A stretch of DNA of 64,000 nt from UBA10649 sp965227045 (GCA_965227045.1 OZ245718.1:1-64000); one strand, 5' to 3'. Shown: positions 25,652 through 33,627, counted from the stretch's first letter. Notes: generated by a model from the letters alone, not told the origin. A program made the numbers and translations.

Positions 25652-26676
25652 GTCTCCGGGCGTTCGTAGTTGGCCTCGTCGGTCGACCTGCTCCTGATGA
25701 GTCGTCTTAGCGAGGCGACGCGACTGATGCCGTCGGGGGTGCTCACCTCGTTGAGGGCGCATTCCTCCTCGTCATGACTGCAGCCGCGCGGGCAGCCGGT
25801 CGTGAGCTCGTGGAGGTCGGGGAAAGCCTCGATGACACGGTCGACGTCGACATGCGCGAGCCCGAAGGACCGGATGCCCGGAGTGTCGATGATCCATCCG
25901 CCGCTCGGCAGCAGCAGCGCCTCGACGCTCGTCGACGTGTGGCGGCCGCGACCGGTCACCTCGTTGACGTGCCCCGTCGAGCGGTCAGCCGTCGGCACGA
26001 GGTTGTTCACGAGTGTTGACTTGCCGACACCGGAGTGCCCGACGAGGACTGTGGACTCGTCGGAGAGCGCCTCCCGAAGCGCGTCGGGCACCTGCTTGCC
26101 GGAGATGAGGTAGATCGGCAGGTCGAGCGGTCCGTACAGGGCCAGCAGCTCGTCCGGTGGCTTCAGGTCGATCTTCGTGACGACAAGCATCGGGACGATT
26201 CCTGCGTCGTAGGCAGCAACGAAAGCGCGGTCGATCAATCCCGTGCGCGGCTCGGGGTTGACGGTCGCGGTCACCACCGCGAGCTGCGAGGCATTCGCGA
26301 CGACCACCCGCTCGATGGGATCGGTGTCGTCGGCAGTGCGGCGCAGCGTCGAGGTCCGTTCGTGACGCCGCACGATGCGACCTTGGGTGTCGGTGTCGCC
26401 CGTGACATCGCCGACGACGTCGACGTGGTCGCCCACGACAATGCCCTTGCGGCCCAGCTCGCGGGCCTTGATCGCATAGATCGGGGTCAGGTCGTCGAGT
26501 TCGACGGTGAAGCGGCCCCGATCGACCGTGATCACCGTTCCGGGCTGGGCATCCGCATGCTCGGGCCGGTCCTTCGAGCGAGGGCGAGTCTTCCCGCGGC
26601 CCGGCCTGACCCGGACGTCGTCCTCGTCCAGTTCGCGCGGGCTCAGATCTGGTCCTCGTTGAGCATCCGCGACCAC
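25648..26676 (-). CDS. rsgA: RsgA, small ribosomal subunit biogenesis GTPase
   Basis: The circularly permuted GTPase helps late 30S maturation. In order: an OB-fold (about 45-110), TKIDL (G4), SGK (G5), GHSGVGKSTLVNNL (G1 P-loop), DTPGIRSFG (G3), and the C-terminal zinc motif in CPRGCSHDEEEC (Cys, Cys, His, Cys). At 342 aa the length is normal. The GTG at 26676 is 34 nt inside the upstream aroA gene, so translation is coupled; no better in-frame start is visible. Its stop overlaps the DUF2231 stop. Confidence 0.95.
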   Translation of the reverse strand: MVADAQRGPDLSPRELDEDDVRVRPGRGKTRPRSKDRPEHADAQPGTVITVDRGRFTVELDDLTPIYAIKARELGRKGIVVGDHVDVVGDVTGDTDTQGRIVRRHERTSTLRRTADDTDPIERVVVANASQLAVVTATVNPEPRTGLIDRAFVAAYDAGIVPMLVVTKIDLKPPDELLALYGPLDLPIYLISGKQVPDALREALSDESTVLVGHSGVGKSTLVNNLVPTADRSTGHVNEVTGRGRHTSTSVEALLLPSGGWIIDTPGIRSFGLAHVDVDRVIEAFPDLHELTTGCPRGCSHDEEECALNEVSTPDGISRVASLRRLIRSRSTDEANYERPET

Positions 26677-27962
26677 GTGCCGGGGAAGTCCAGCATGGTC
26701 TTCGTCGTCGTGGCGATGTCCTGCACGAGGATGCCGGGCACCCGAAGCCCGATGATGGCAGCGGCGGTGGCCATGCGGTGATCCCCGTACGAGCCGAACT
26801 CGCCGCCATGCAGTTCGCGCGGCTGGATCACGAGCCCGTCATAGGTCTCGGTGACATCGCCGCCGAGTCGGTTGATCTCGGCCGTGAGCGCGGCGAGGCG
26901 ATCGGTCTCGTGCCCGCGCAGGTGGCCGATGCCGCGCAGTCGGGTCGGCGACTCCGCGAGGGCGGCCAGCGCCGTGATCGTCGGCGCGAGCTCGCCGGTC
27001 GCTGACAGGTCGACGTCGATCCCCTGGATTGACGTGCTCCCGGTGACGGACAGCCCGGCATCTGTCAGCTCGACGGTGGCGCCCATCGACGCAAGCAGTC
27101 CGCGCAGGGCGTCGCCAGCCTGGGTCGTCAGTGCCGGCCATCCGGGGACGACCACCGTGCCGCCGGTGACCATCGCCGCTGCGAGGAACGGTGCGGCATT
27201 CGACAGGTCGGGCTCGATTGAGCGATCGAGCGCCGTGATGCCGTGCGGGTCGACGTGCCACACCCAGTCGCCGTCGCGTCGCACGATCACGTCGTGCTCG
27301 GCGAGCATCGCCATCGTCATCTCGATGTGGGGCATGCTCGGGATCGGGTCGCCGACATGGTGAATGGTGATGCCGGCGTTGAAGCGCGCCGCGCTCAGCA
27401 GCAGCCCGGAAATGAACTGGCTCGACTTCGACGCATCGACGGTGACCTCGCCGCCTCGCAATTCGCCGGTGCCTTCGATCGCGAACGGCAGCCGGCCCGT
27501 GCCGCGGTCGTAGACCTTCGCGCCGAGTTCCTTGAGCGACTCGATGATCGTCGCCATCGGGCGCTTGCGCGCATGCGCATCGCCGTCGAAGGCGACCTGG
27601 CCATGCGCGAGCGTCGCGAGAGGCGGGAGGAAGCGCATGACGGTGCCGGCAAGGCCGACGTCGACCGCTGCCGGACCGCGCATGAAGTGGGGGGTGACGC
27701 GCACGTCGATGTTGCCCATGGCGTGCCGCTTGGTGACTCTCACCTCGTTGCCGAGCAGTCGCAGCCCGTCGATCATCAGCTGGGTGTCTCGCGCGTCGAG
27801 CAGGCCCTTGATCGAGCCCGGGCCGTCGGCCAGCGCGGCAAGGATGAGGGCCCGATTGCTGGCGGACTTCGAGCCCGGCAGGTGCACCGCGGCCGTGATC
27901 GGACCAGTGGCGGTCGGTGCCGGCCACAGGTCGGTCGCGGTGTGGTTCGTTGTCGAGGTCAT
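26643..27962 (-). CDS. aroA: AroA, 3-phosphoshikimate 1-carboxyvinyltransferase (EPSP synthase)
   Basis: The 439-aa shikimate-pathway enzyme joins phosphoenolpyruvate to shikimate-3-phosphate. Signatures include LPGSKSASNRALIL near residue 27, GLAGTVMRFLPP (the LGNAGTxxR-type PEP site), and YGDHRMATAAAIIGLRV near the C terminus. ATG 27962 is preferred to the much longer upstream open frame because TACCCT (minus, 27975-27970) sits 7 nt away, giving a leaderless start. It leads an operon with rsgA, which overlaps its 3' end. Confidence 0.96.
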   Translation of the reverse strand: MTSTTNHTATDLWPAPTATGPITAAVHLPGSKSASNRALILAALADGPGSIKGLLDARDTQLMIDGLRLLGNEVRVTKRHAMGNIDVRVTPHFMRGPAAVDVGLAGTVMRFLPPLATLAHGQVAFDGDAHARKRPMATIIESLKELGAKVYDRGTGRLPFAIEGTGELRGGEVTVDASKSSQFISGLLLSAARFNAGITIHHVGDPIPSMPHIEMTMAMLAEHDVIVRRDGDWVWHVDPHGITALDRSIEPDLSNAAPFLAAAMVTGGTVVVPGWPALTTQAGDALRGLLASMGATVELTDAGLSVTGSTSIQGIDVDLSATGELAPTITALAALAESPTRLRGIGHLRGHETDRLAALTAEINRLGGDVTETYDGLVIQPRELHGGEFGSYGDHRMATAAAIIGLRVPGILVQDIATTTKTMLDFPGTWSRMLNEDQI

Positions 27963-28010
27963 CGCCTGAAGGGTATCGGTGCTCTCGCGTGGTCGCGCTA
28001 GCCTGCTGAC
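27963..28010. promoter_or_regulatory. Divergent promoters for aroA and the FUSC gene
   Basis: Minus TACCCT at 27975-27970 (7 nt to aroA ATG) and plus TAGCCT at 27999-28004 (6 nt to ATG 28011) share a 48-bp gap. Confidence 0.6.
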
Positions 28011-29141
28011 ATGGCGAGGGACGGCGACGACCTGCTGCCCGACCTGGATCTCGCGGAGATCATGAGGCAGCGCCCGCTGGGCCTGGGCTCCGTCGGGCAC
28101 GTCATGCGCCTCGTCGCCGCAGTCACGGTCTCGTGGGCGGTGGCAGTTGCCATCTCGCACAGCACGCTGGGAATCTTCGCGCCGATCACCACGCTCTTCG
28201 TCGTGCAGTCCTCCGCGTGGACGACGCTCGGGATGTCGATCCAGCGCATTCTCGGCACGGGCATAGGCGTCCTCGTCGCGTCGGCGTGGGTGAACCTCGC
28301 CGGACTGACCTGGTGGTCGTTCGCGCTCGGGGTCGGCGCCTCGTTGTTCATCGCGCGCCTGCTCCCGTGGTCGCTGGGCGGCCAGCTGCAGATTCCGGTC
28401 GCCGTTGTCTTCGTCCTCGCACTCGGGCCGGGCGCCATCTCGCAGGACATGTGGCGGGTCCTCGATGTCCTCATCGGCGGCGTTGTGGGACTTCTCGCGG
28501 TCTTCGTCTACCCGCCCAGGCCGAAGGTGACGGCGCTCGACAACGCGCTGCGCACCTACCGCGATGCGATCATCGACACGCTTGCCAACGTTGGCCGGGA
28601 GTCCGGCGCGCGGGACCTGCCGCTGGCCGATGGAGAACTGCACGACTACGTCGTTCCCAGCCGTCGGCTCAGGGACCTGGCCGACGACTCGCGCGCAGAA
28701 CTCGTGCGCCTGGTCGAGGGTGTCCAGTTCAACCTGCGCGCTCGCGGACTGCGCGACATCGTGCACGTCCGTGCGGGCCAAGTGCGGCGGCTGAGCGGAA
28801 TCGGCGTGCAGGTGCGGGGAATCGTCGGTGCCGCGAACCGTACTTACGACAGGGCCGACGTTGTTCCCAGGCTGGACGGCGAGGAACTCGGCCGGCTGAT
28901 AGACAAGGTCGTCGCGCTGATGCACGGTGTTCTCGGTGCACCCGAGGAGCAACTCGGCGGTCGCGACCCGGCGCTCGCCGAGCGGCTCGACGCATCGCTG
29001 GAGGCGGAGCTGAAGAGGGCAGCGGAGATCGTCATCGACCACAAGGCGGGTGTCGGCGGCGCGCTGGCGTCGGTATCGATGATCGGCCGCCTTGACCTCG
29101 TGCGCATCCAACTGGGCGAGTTTCGCGACGGAGAGGACTGA
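28011..29141 (+). CDS. FUSC / aromatic-acid-exporter-like membrane protein
   Basis: The 376-aa protein has an N-terminal membrane half (about residues 35-165, about six hydrophobic segments, including IFAPITTLFVVQSSAWTTLG) and a C-terminal cytosolic helical half, the arrangement of ArAE/FUSC proteins. The cargo is unknown. ATG 28011 is 6 nt after TAGCCT, implying a leaderless mRNA. The SRAP gene begins three bases after its stop. Confidence 0.82.
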   Translation: MARDGDDLLPDLDLAEIMRQRPLGLGSVGHVMRLVAAVTVSWAVAVAISHSTLGIFAPITTLFVVQSSAWTTLGMSIQRILGTGIGVLVASAWVNLAGLTWWSFALGVGASLFIARLLPWSLGGQLQIPVAVVFVLALGPGAISQDMWRVLDVLIGGVVGLLAVFVYPPRPKVTALDNALRTYRDAIIDTLANVGRESGARDLPLADGELHDYVVPSRRLRDLADDSRAELVRLVEGVQFNLRARGLRDIVHVRAGQVRRLSGIGVQVRGIVGAANRTYDRADVVPRLDGEELGRLIDKVVALMHGVLGAPEEQLGGRDPALAERLDASLEAELKRAAEIVIDHKAGVGGALASVSMIGRLDLVRIQLGEFRDGED

Positions 29142-29144
29142 CTT

Positions 29145-29879
29145 ATGTGCGGACGTTATGCAGCAACGGCCGACCCGACGGCTCTTATCGAGGAGTTCGA
29201 CATTCCCAGTCCCCCGAAGGAGGAACTCGAGGCGGATTACAACGTCGCCCCCACGAAGAAGGTCTACATGATCCTCGATCGGGTCGTCGACGACGTCCAG
29301 GTGCGGACGTTGACCTGTGGTCGGTGGGGCCTGGTGCCGTCCTGGGCGAAGGATCCGTCGATCGGCTCCCGCATGATCAATGCGCGCTCGGAGACGCTCG
29401 CGGAGAAGCCGGCCTTCCGCAAGGCGTTCGCCAAGCGGCGCTGCCTGCTGCCGGCCGACGGCTACTACGAGTGGTACCTGCCCACCGACCCCGAGGCGCC
29501 GGTGGGCAAGACAGGAAAGCCGATCAAGCAGCCCTTCTTCATCAAGCCGGCCGACGGATCGTCTTTGGCGGTGGCCGGTCTGTATGAGTGGTGGCGTGAT
29601 CCCACACGGAAGGACGACGATCCGGACGCGTGGCGTCTGACCTGCACCGTCATCACCACCGAGTCCACGGACGAGGTGGGCCGCATTCATGACCGCATGC
29701 CGATGACCGTCGCCCGGGAGAACTGGGCGGCCTGGCTGGACCCGGCCCGACCGAGCCCAGCCGAGCTGATGGCGCCAGCGGCGGCGGTCGGTCTGGACGC
29801 GTACCCGGTTTCCACGCTCGTGAACAACGTGCGCAACAACGGGCCGGAACTGCTCGATCCAATCCCCGCTGGGGAATGA
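29145..29879 (+). CDS. SRAP-family protein (YedK/HMCES-like abasic-site protein)
   Basis: The 244-aa protein cross-links to abasic sites in single-stranded DNA. The catalytic Cys2 (MCGRY), Asn33 (YNVAP), Glu109 (GYYEW) and His182 (IHDRMP) of the family are all present. The start Met must be removed to expose Cys2. GGAGAGG precedes ATG 29145. A SigR-type promoter for the next gene lies across its last codons. Confidence 0.94.
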   Translation: MCGRYAATADPTALIEEFDIPSPPKEELEADYNVAPTKKVYMILDRVVDDVQVRTLTCGRWGLVPSWAKDPSIGSRMINARSETLAEKPAFRKAFAKRRCLLPADGYYEWYLPTDPEAPVGKTGKPIKQPFFIKPADGSSLAVAGLYEWWRDPTRKDDDPDAWRLTCTVITTESTDEVGRIHDRMPMTVARENWAAWLDPARPSPAELMAPAAAVGLDAYPVSTLVNNVRNNGPELLDPIPAGE

Positions 29880-29898
29880 TCCTGCGCGAAGGCGCGTT
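29872..29898 (+). promoter_or_regulatory. SigR/SigH-type promoter (GGGAAT-N18-GTT) for sigR
   Basis: GGGAAT at 29872-29877 and GTT at 29896-29898 are separated by 18 nt, matching the consensus of SigR (Streptomyces) and SigH (mycobacteria). It lies about 90 nt before the sigR start and overlaps the end of the SRAP gene, so the sigma factor probably activates its own operon. A second TAGGCT box at 29975-29980 may give constitutive leaderless transcripts. Confidence 0.7.
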
Positions 29899-29988
29899 GT
29901 GACGGCTGTGCTACTCATCGCGGCGCCCGAAGGCGGGCTGGCCACCCTCGGCCTCTACGGACCGGGCTCGGGGCTAGGCTCGACATCA

Positions 29989-30627
29989 ATGAGCGATGCA
30001 CCGGAAGCGACGCCACGACCCGCCTCGAATGAGGCCCCGGCCGACGTCTCGGCGCGTTTCGAGCGCGACGCGATGCAGTACCTCGACCAGCTGTACGGCG
30101 CGGCGATGCGCATGACGCGCAATCCGACCGACGCCGAGGACTTGGTCCAGGAGACCTACATGAAGGCGTTCGCCGCCTTCTCGTCCTTCACCGAGGGGAC
30201 GAACCTCAAGGCGTGGCTGTTCAGGATCCTCACGAACACCTACATCAACATCTACCGCAAGAAGCAGCGGCAGCCGTACCAGACGGGCACCGACGGGTTG
30301 TCCGACTGGCAGCTGGCCGAGGCCGAGAGCCACACCTCGCGGGGACTGCGGTCGGCCGAGGTCGAGGCGCTCGACCGGCTTGCCGACGCTGACATTGTCG
30401 AGGCGCTCGCGGCAATGCCCGAGGACTTCCGCATGGCCGTGTACTACGCGGACGTGGAGGGTTTCGCGTACAAGGAGATCGCCGAGATCATGGAGACCCC
30501 GGTGGGCACCGTGATGTCGCGGCTGCACCGCGGCCGCAAGCTGCTGCGCGAGTCGTTGGAGGAGTACGCCATCGAGCGCGGCCTGATCCCAGCCGTTGTC
30601 GGCGCCGACGGGGGTGACTCCGCATGA
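29989..30627 (+). CDS. sigR: ECF sigma factor SigR/SigH (redox/heat stress)
   Basis: The 212-aa group IV sigma factor has region 2 (LYGAAMRMTRNPTDAEDLVQETYMKAF, NLKAWLFRILTNTYIN) and region 4 (MPEDFRMAVYYADVEGFAYKEIAEI, GTVMSRLHRGRKLLR) of the SigR/SigH group. It controls thiol-oxidative stress genes. ATG 29989 is preferred over 29899; the upstream portion is promoter-like. Its stop overlaps the RsrA start (ATGA). The adjacent zinc anti-sigma and the self-type promoter support the assignment. Confidence 0.94.
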   Translation: MSDAPEATPRPASNEAPADVSARFERDAMQYLDQLYGAAMRMTRNPTDAEDLVQETYMKAFAAFSSFTEGTNLKAWLFRILTNTYINIYRKKQRQPYQTGTDGLSDWQLAEAESHTSRGLRSAEVEALDRLADADIVEALAAMPEDFRMAVYYADVEGFAYKEIAEIMETPVGTVMSRLHRGRKLLRESLEEYAIERGLIPAVVGADGGDSA

Positions 30628-30884
30628 GCTGCGGACATCCTCACGAGACCGACTGCGGCAAGGTTCACGAGATGATCGATCCCTACCTCGACGCCGAACT
30701 GGATCTGCAGGGGTGCGAGGCGCTCAAGCAGCACTTTCAGGAGTGTCCTGACTGCGAGCGCGACTACTATCTCGTCCGCACGGTCAAGGTGCGCGTGCAC
30801 CGAGCCTGCGGAATGTCAGCACCTGACGGACTGCGCATGATGATCATCACGCGCCTGCGCGGTTCCAGTTCGACGGGAGAGTAG
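30624..30884 (+). CDS. rsrA: RsrA/RshA, mycothiol-system zinc anti-sigma factor
   Basis: The 86-aa protein binds its sigma factor and releases it upon disulfide formation. The N-terminal SCGHPHETDC block matches RsrA, and the ZAS motif HFQECPDC provides His37, Cys41 and Cys44; Cys11 completes the expected zinc site. Other cysteines (3, 31, 62) may also respond to oxidation. The start overlaps the sigR stop by four bases, ensuring stoichiometric synthesis. Confidence 0.94.
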   Translation: MSCGHPHETDCGKVHEMIDPYLDAELDLQGCEALKQHFQECPDCERDYYLVRTVKVRVHRACGMSAPDGLRMMIITRLRGSSSTGE

Positions 30885-30888
30885 GGCT

Positions 30889-31104
30889 GTGGAGCAGACG
30901 TTGCGCGCGGAGATGGTCGCGTCGGTCCATTCGATCCTGGTAGCCGTGGGCGACTCGGTCGTCATCGGCGACACGCTCGTCATCCTGGAGTCGATGAAGA
31001 TGGAGATCCCGGTGGTGGTCGAGGCACCGGGAGTGGTCGCCGAGATCAGCGTCGCCCCCGGCGACGTGATCCGCGAGGGCGACGTCATCGCCATCCTCGT
31101 CTGA
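30889..31104 (+). CDS. Single-domain biotin/lipoyl carrier protein
   Basis: The 71-aa protein is only a biotinyl domain, with ESMKMEIPV around Lys37, the expected biotinylation site. It resembles TB7.3 (Rv3221c) of M. tuberculosis, which occupies the same position beside rshA. No carboxylase or transcarboxylase subunit is encoded nearby. GTG 30889 starts 5 nt after the RsrA stop, so it belongs to the sigR operon. Whether it serves a separate carboxylase is unknown. Confidence 0.9.
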   Translation: MEQTLRAEMVASVHSILVAVGDSVVIGDTLVILESMKMEIPVVVEAPGVVAEISVAPGDVIREGDVIAILV

Positions 31105-31107
31105 CGT

Positions 31108-31611
31108 TCAGACGTAGGGAACCGCTCGGGTGTAGGCCTGCAGGAAGACGCCGTCGCGCGGCTCCCAGTCCCGATCGGGCAGTCTGCTGAAACCGAGGCG
31201 GTCGTAGAACCGCTGGGCCGCCGTGTTCTTGTCGATCACGCAGATGACGTGCGCGGGAGCGCCTCGTTCCACGGCCCACTCCTCGCACGCCGCGACGAGC
31301 GCCTCGCCGACTCCCATCCGCCAGGCGGCCGGTGACACCGCGAGGAACCGGAACTCTGACTCATGGCCGCGACCCACCTCGGCGTAGTCGCTGCCGACCG
31401 GGCAGATCGTCACGGTCCCGACGATCTCGCCGTCGCGGACTGCAACCAGGACGGTCGTCTGCGCTGCTCGCGTGTGCACGTCGCGCAGCGTGGCCGAGTA
31501 GTCGTCCTCGGGATGCAGGTGCCCGCCGGCGGCGTAGGACGCCACGCACAGCTCCCCGATCAGGTCGTACTCGTCCGGCGCGGCGGGGCGGATCTCAAGG
31601 TCGGAAGTCAC
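31108..31611 (-). CDS. GNAT-family acetyltransferase
   Basis: The 167-aa product has a full GNAT fold: IRPAAPDEYDLIGEL, the VGTVTICPVG strand, FRFLAVSPAAWRMGVGEALV (acetyl-CoA loop) and NTAAQRFYDRLGFSRL. Substrate unknown. The frame is open far upstream, but GTG 31611 is preferred: GATACT (minus, 31623-31618) is 6 nt upstream. ATG 31641 would make the gene overlap the divergent kinase. The 3' end is convergent with the biotin carrier gene. Confidence 0.82.
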   Translation of the reverse strand: MTSDLEIRPAAPDEYDLIGELCVASYAAGGHLHPEDDYSATLRDVHTRAAQTTVLVAVRDGEIVGTVTICPVGSDYAEVGRGHESEFRFLAVSPAAWRMGVGEALVAACEEWAVERGAPAHVICVIDKNTAAQRFYDRLGFSRLPDRDWEPRDGVFLQAYTRAVPYV

Positions 31612-31633
31612 CGGCCAAGTATCCTCTCGGCTC
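31612..31633. promoter_or_regulatory. Overlapping bidirectional promoter, starts 22 bp apart
   Basis: The 22-bp gap carries TATCCT (plus, 31620-31625) for pdtaS and GATACT (minus, 31623-31618) for the GNAT gene; they share four base pairs. Each lies 6-8 nt from its GTG. Only one polymerase could occupy this DNA at a time. Confidence 0.55.
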
Positions 31634-33091
31634 GTGGCCATCTTGACCAGGCTCGTCAAGGAGCGGACGGACCTCGGTCCGGCCGAACTCGACCGGTTGA
31701 GCGCCCTCGTCGAGGTCTGGTCGCTTCTCGCGGATCTCTCGCTGAGCGATCTCGTGCTGTGGGTCCCAACGTGGAACGACGGGGGGCTGGTCGCCGTAGC
31801 CCAGGTGCGTCCCACGACGGCGCCCACCTCCGTGCCCGACGACGTGGTGGGCGCGTTCGCCCCGCGCGGGCGCTTCCCGCAGATCGACCAGGCCGCGGCG
31901 TTCGGCCGGCCGGTGACATTGCGCGACATCCAGCATCCATGGGTGCCGAGCGGCATCGAGGCGTATCCCGTCCGTTCCGGTGATCGGATCATCGCCGTCG
32001 TGGCCAGGCACGCCTCCGCTGCTCCACGTGTTGCGGGCCGGCTGGAGGAGATCTACCTGTCCTCCGCAGACGTGCTGTACACGATGCTCGTCGACGGTCA
32101 GTTCCCCGTCGAGGAGACCGGCTCGGACGTCATCGCCGCGCCGCGGGTCGGCGATGGGATCGTGCGGCTGGACGCTCACGGCGTCGTGGACTACGCCAGC
32201 CCGAACGCCGTGAGCGCGCTGCGCAGGCTCGGCCTGGCGACCGACGTGGTGGGCTCCTCCTTCGCCGAACTCGCGGTTCGGCTGTCGCGACGTCCCGGCC
32301 CGATGGACGAGGCCCTATCGGCCGTCGCGAGCGGCCGGATTGCCGGGCGTGCCGACATCGACAATGCCGTCGCGGTGGTGCTCGTCCGCGGCATCCCCCT
32401 GGTGAAGGCGGGCTTGAGCGTCGGGACGTTGCTCTTCCTGCAGGACGCCACCGACCTGCGTCGTCGCGAGCGCGCGCTCATCAGCAAGGACGCGACGATT
32501 CGCGAGATCCACCACCGGGTGAAGAACAACCTGCAGACCGTTGCCGCCATGCTGCGACTTCAGGGCCGGCGCGCAGGCACCGCCGAGGCGAAAGAGGCGC
32601 TTGCGGAGGCCGAGTTGCGGGTCGCCGCGATCGCCGTGGTCCACGAGTCGTTGTCGTCGGAGGACGGCGAGCGAGTCGACTTCGACGAGATCGTCGACCG
32701 GATCATCGCCCTCGTACGCGACCTCGCGCCCGCGTACTCCGCGCCGGACTCTGTTCCCGAGCTGCGACGGGAGGGGTCCTGGGCGACGCTGTCCGCTGAG
32801 TTGGCGACCGCGTTGGCGATGGTCGCGTCTGAGCTCCTGCACAACGCTGTCGAGCATGCGGGCGCATCGCGGATAACCGTGACGCTGGAGCGCGCGCCCA
32901 GCCTGCTCGTCATGCGGGTGCTCGACGACGGCCGCGGTCTGCCCGGTGAATTCGATCCCGCCGTAACCGGACTGGGACTGAGCATCGTTCAGTCGCTGGT
33001 TACCGGTGACCTGCGCGGGACATGCGACTTCCACGGCACCCCGGAGGGCACGTCAGTGGTCATCAAGGTGCCGAATCACGAACTCGCCTAG
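31634..33091 (+). CDS. pdtaS: PdtaS-type sensor histidine kinase
   Basis: The 485-aa kinase is soluble: an N-terminal GAF-like domain (about 10-150), a PAS domain (about 170-285), a HisKA_2 dimerisation helix with REIHHRVKNNLQTVAAMLRLQ (phospho-His at about 297), and a HATPase with ELLHNAVEHA and DDGRGLP. PdtaS phosphorylates PdtaR, an RNA-binding antiterminator, in other actinobacteria; pdtaR is not in the window. Its start is GTG 31634, 8 nt after TATCCT, in a bidirectional promoter. Confidence 0.92.
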   Translation: MAILTRLVKERTDLGPAELDRLSALVEVWSLLADLSLSDLVLWVPTWNDGGLVAVAQVRPTTAPTSVPDDVVGAFAPRGRFPQIDQAAAFGRPVTLRDIQHPWVPSGIEAYPVRSGDRIIAVVARHASAAPRVAGRLEEIYLSSADVLYTMLVDGQFPVEETGSDVIAAPRVGDGIVRLDAHGVVDYASPNAVSALRRLGLATDVVGSSFAELAVRLSRRPGPMDEALSAVASGRIAGRADIDNAVAVVLVRGIPLVKAGLSVGTLLFLQDATDLRRRERALISKDATIREIHHRVKNNLQTVAAMLRLQGRRAGTAEAKEALAEAELRVAAIAVVHESLSSEDGERVDFDEIVDRIIALVRDLAPAYSAPDSVPELRREGSWATLSAELATALAMVASELLHNAVEHAGASRITVTLERAPSLLVMRVLDDGRGLPGEFDPAVTGLGLSIVQSLVTGDLRGTCDFHGTPEGTSVVIKVPNHELA

Positions 33092-33104
33092 CGCGAGCCG
33101 CCGA

Positions 33105-33359
33105 CTAGACGTTCGATCGCGCACGCAGACGGGCATTGCGGCGCTTGAGGGCGCGGCGCTCGTCTTCGGATAGCCCGCCCCACACGCCCGCGTCCTGGCC
33201 GGTCTCAAGAGCCCAGCGGAGACATTCATCAACGACACTGCAACGGCGGCACACAGCTTTGGCTTCTTCAATCTGAACCAAGGCTGGTCCGGTGTTGCCG
33301 ATCGGGAAGAAGAGCTCCGGGTCCTCGTCACGGCAGGCGGCCTCGTGGCGCCAGTCCAT
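33105..33359 (-). CDS. whiB1: WhiB1 iron-sulfur transcription regulator
   Basis: The 84-aa protein is very like M. tuberculosis WhiB1: MDWRHEAACRDEDPELFFP, four cluster cysteines (Cys9, 37, 40, 46), the GVWGG turn at 58-62 and the basic ALKRRNARLRAR tail. It binds a nitric-oxide-sensitive [4Fe-4S] cluster and the housekeeping sigma factor. GGAG precedes ATG 33359 by about 10 nt. Its mRNA appears to have a structured leader of about 140 nt. It is convergent with pdtaS. Confidence 0.96.
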   Translation of the reverse strand: MDWRHEAACRDEDPELFFPIGNTGPALVQIEEAKAVCRRCSVVDECLRWALETGQDAGVWGGLSEDERRALKRRNARLRARSNV

Positions 33360-33500
33360 GCGTAATCACTCCATCAAATGCTGCGCACCGGGGTTCCCCC
33401 GACGCTCGTGATTGCTTTCACGTGATGGCTCATCAAAAGAGGCCGACCTGGGGTTGCCAGACCGGTCTCCGGAGGAAGGTAGCCATCCCACGAAAGCAAC
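33360..33500 (-). ncRNA. Structured 5' leader of whiB1
   Basis: On the minus strand, 33499-33481 pairs with 33430-33412 (19-bp stem: 18 pairs including two G.U, one mismatch). Inside it, 33465-33457 pairs with 33451-33443 (9 bp with two G.U around a 5-nt loop). A third hairpin (CGGGG-GAA-CCCCG type) lies at 33401-33389. In the plus-strand RNA the wobbles become A/C clashes, so the fold belongs to whiB1 mRNA. A TATACA box at 33511-33506 places the 5' end exactly where the long stem begins. It does not match a riboswitch class I know. Confidence 0.6.
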
Positions 33501-33505
33501 GGGCC

Positions 33506-33511
33506 TGTATA
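33506..33511 (-). promoter_or_regulatory. Putative -10 box (TATACA) of whiB1
   Basis: TATACA on the minus strand lies 6 nt before the base of the leader stem. No convincing -35 is visible, which would fit an activator-dependent promoter. Confidence 0.5.
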
Positions 33512-33580
33512 GGGTCGCAGAGGCGAGGGGTCGCCACAAGGGGAAAGCGCCGATTACGTCCCGGTTTGCCTGTCTGTTAG

Positions 33581-33627
33581 GTCACAAGTACGTCACTTGG
33601 GTACCCATTTCGTCCGGTAACCGGACG
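33581..33627. promoter_or_regulatory. Operator-like repeats upstream of whiB1
   Basis: GTCAC occurs at 33581-33585 and 33592-33596 (11 bp, one turn apart), GGGTACCC is at 33599-33606, and CGTCCGGT-A-ACCGGACG at 33611-33627 is a perfect palindrome with 8-bp arms. whiB1 in mycobacteria is controlled by a CRP protein, but these are not a standard CRP site. The last element could instead terminate the upstream dagK gene. Confidence 0.45.

Noticed and set aside
33412..33501. Known riboswitch class in the whiB1 leader
   Set aside because: I compared with remembered features of SAM, c-di-GMP, c-di-AMP and cobalamin riboswitches and found no match; on the plus strand the pairing is poorer.
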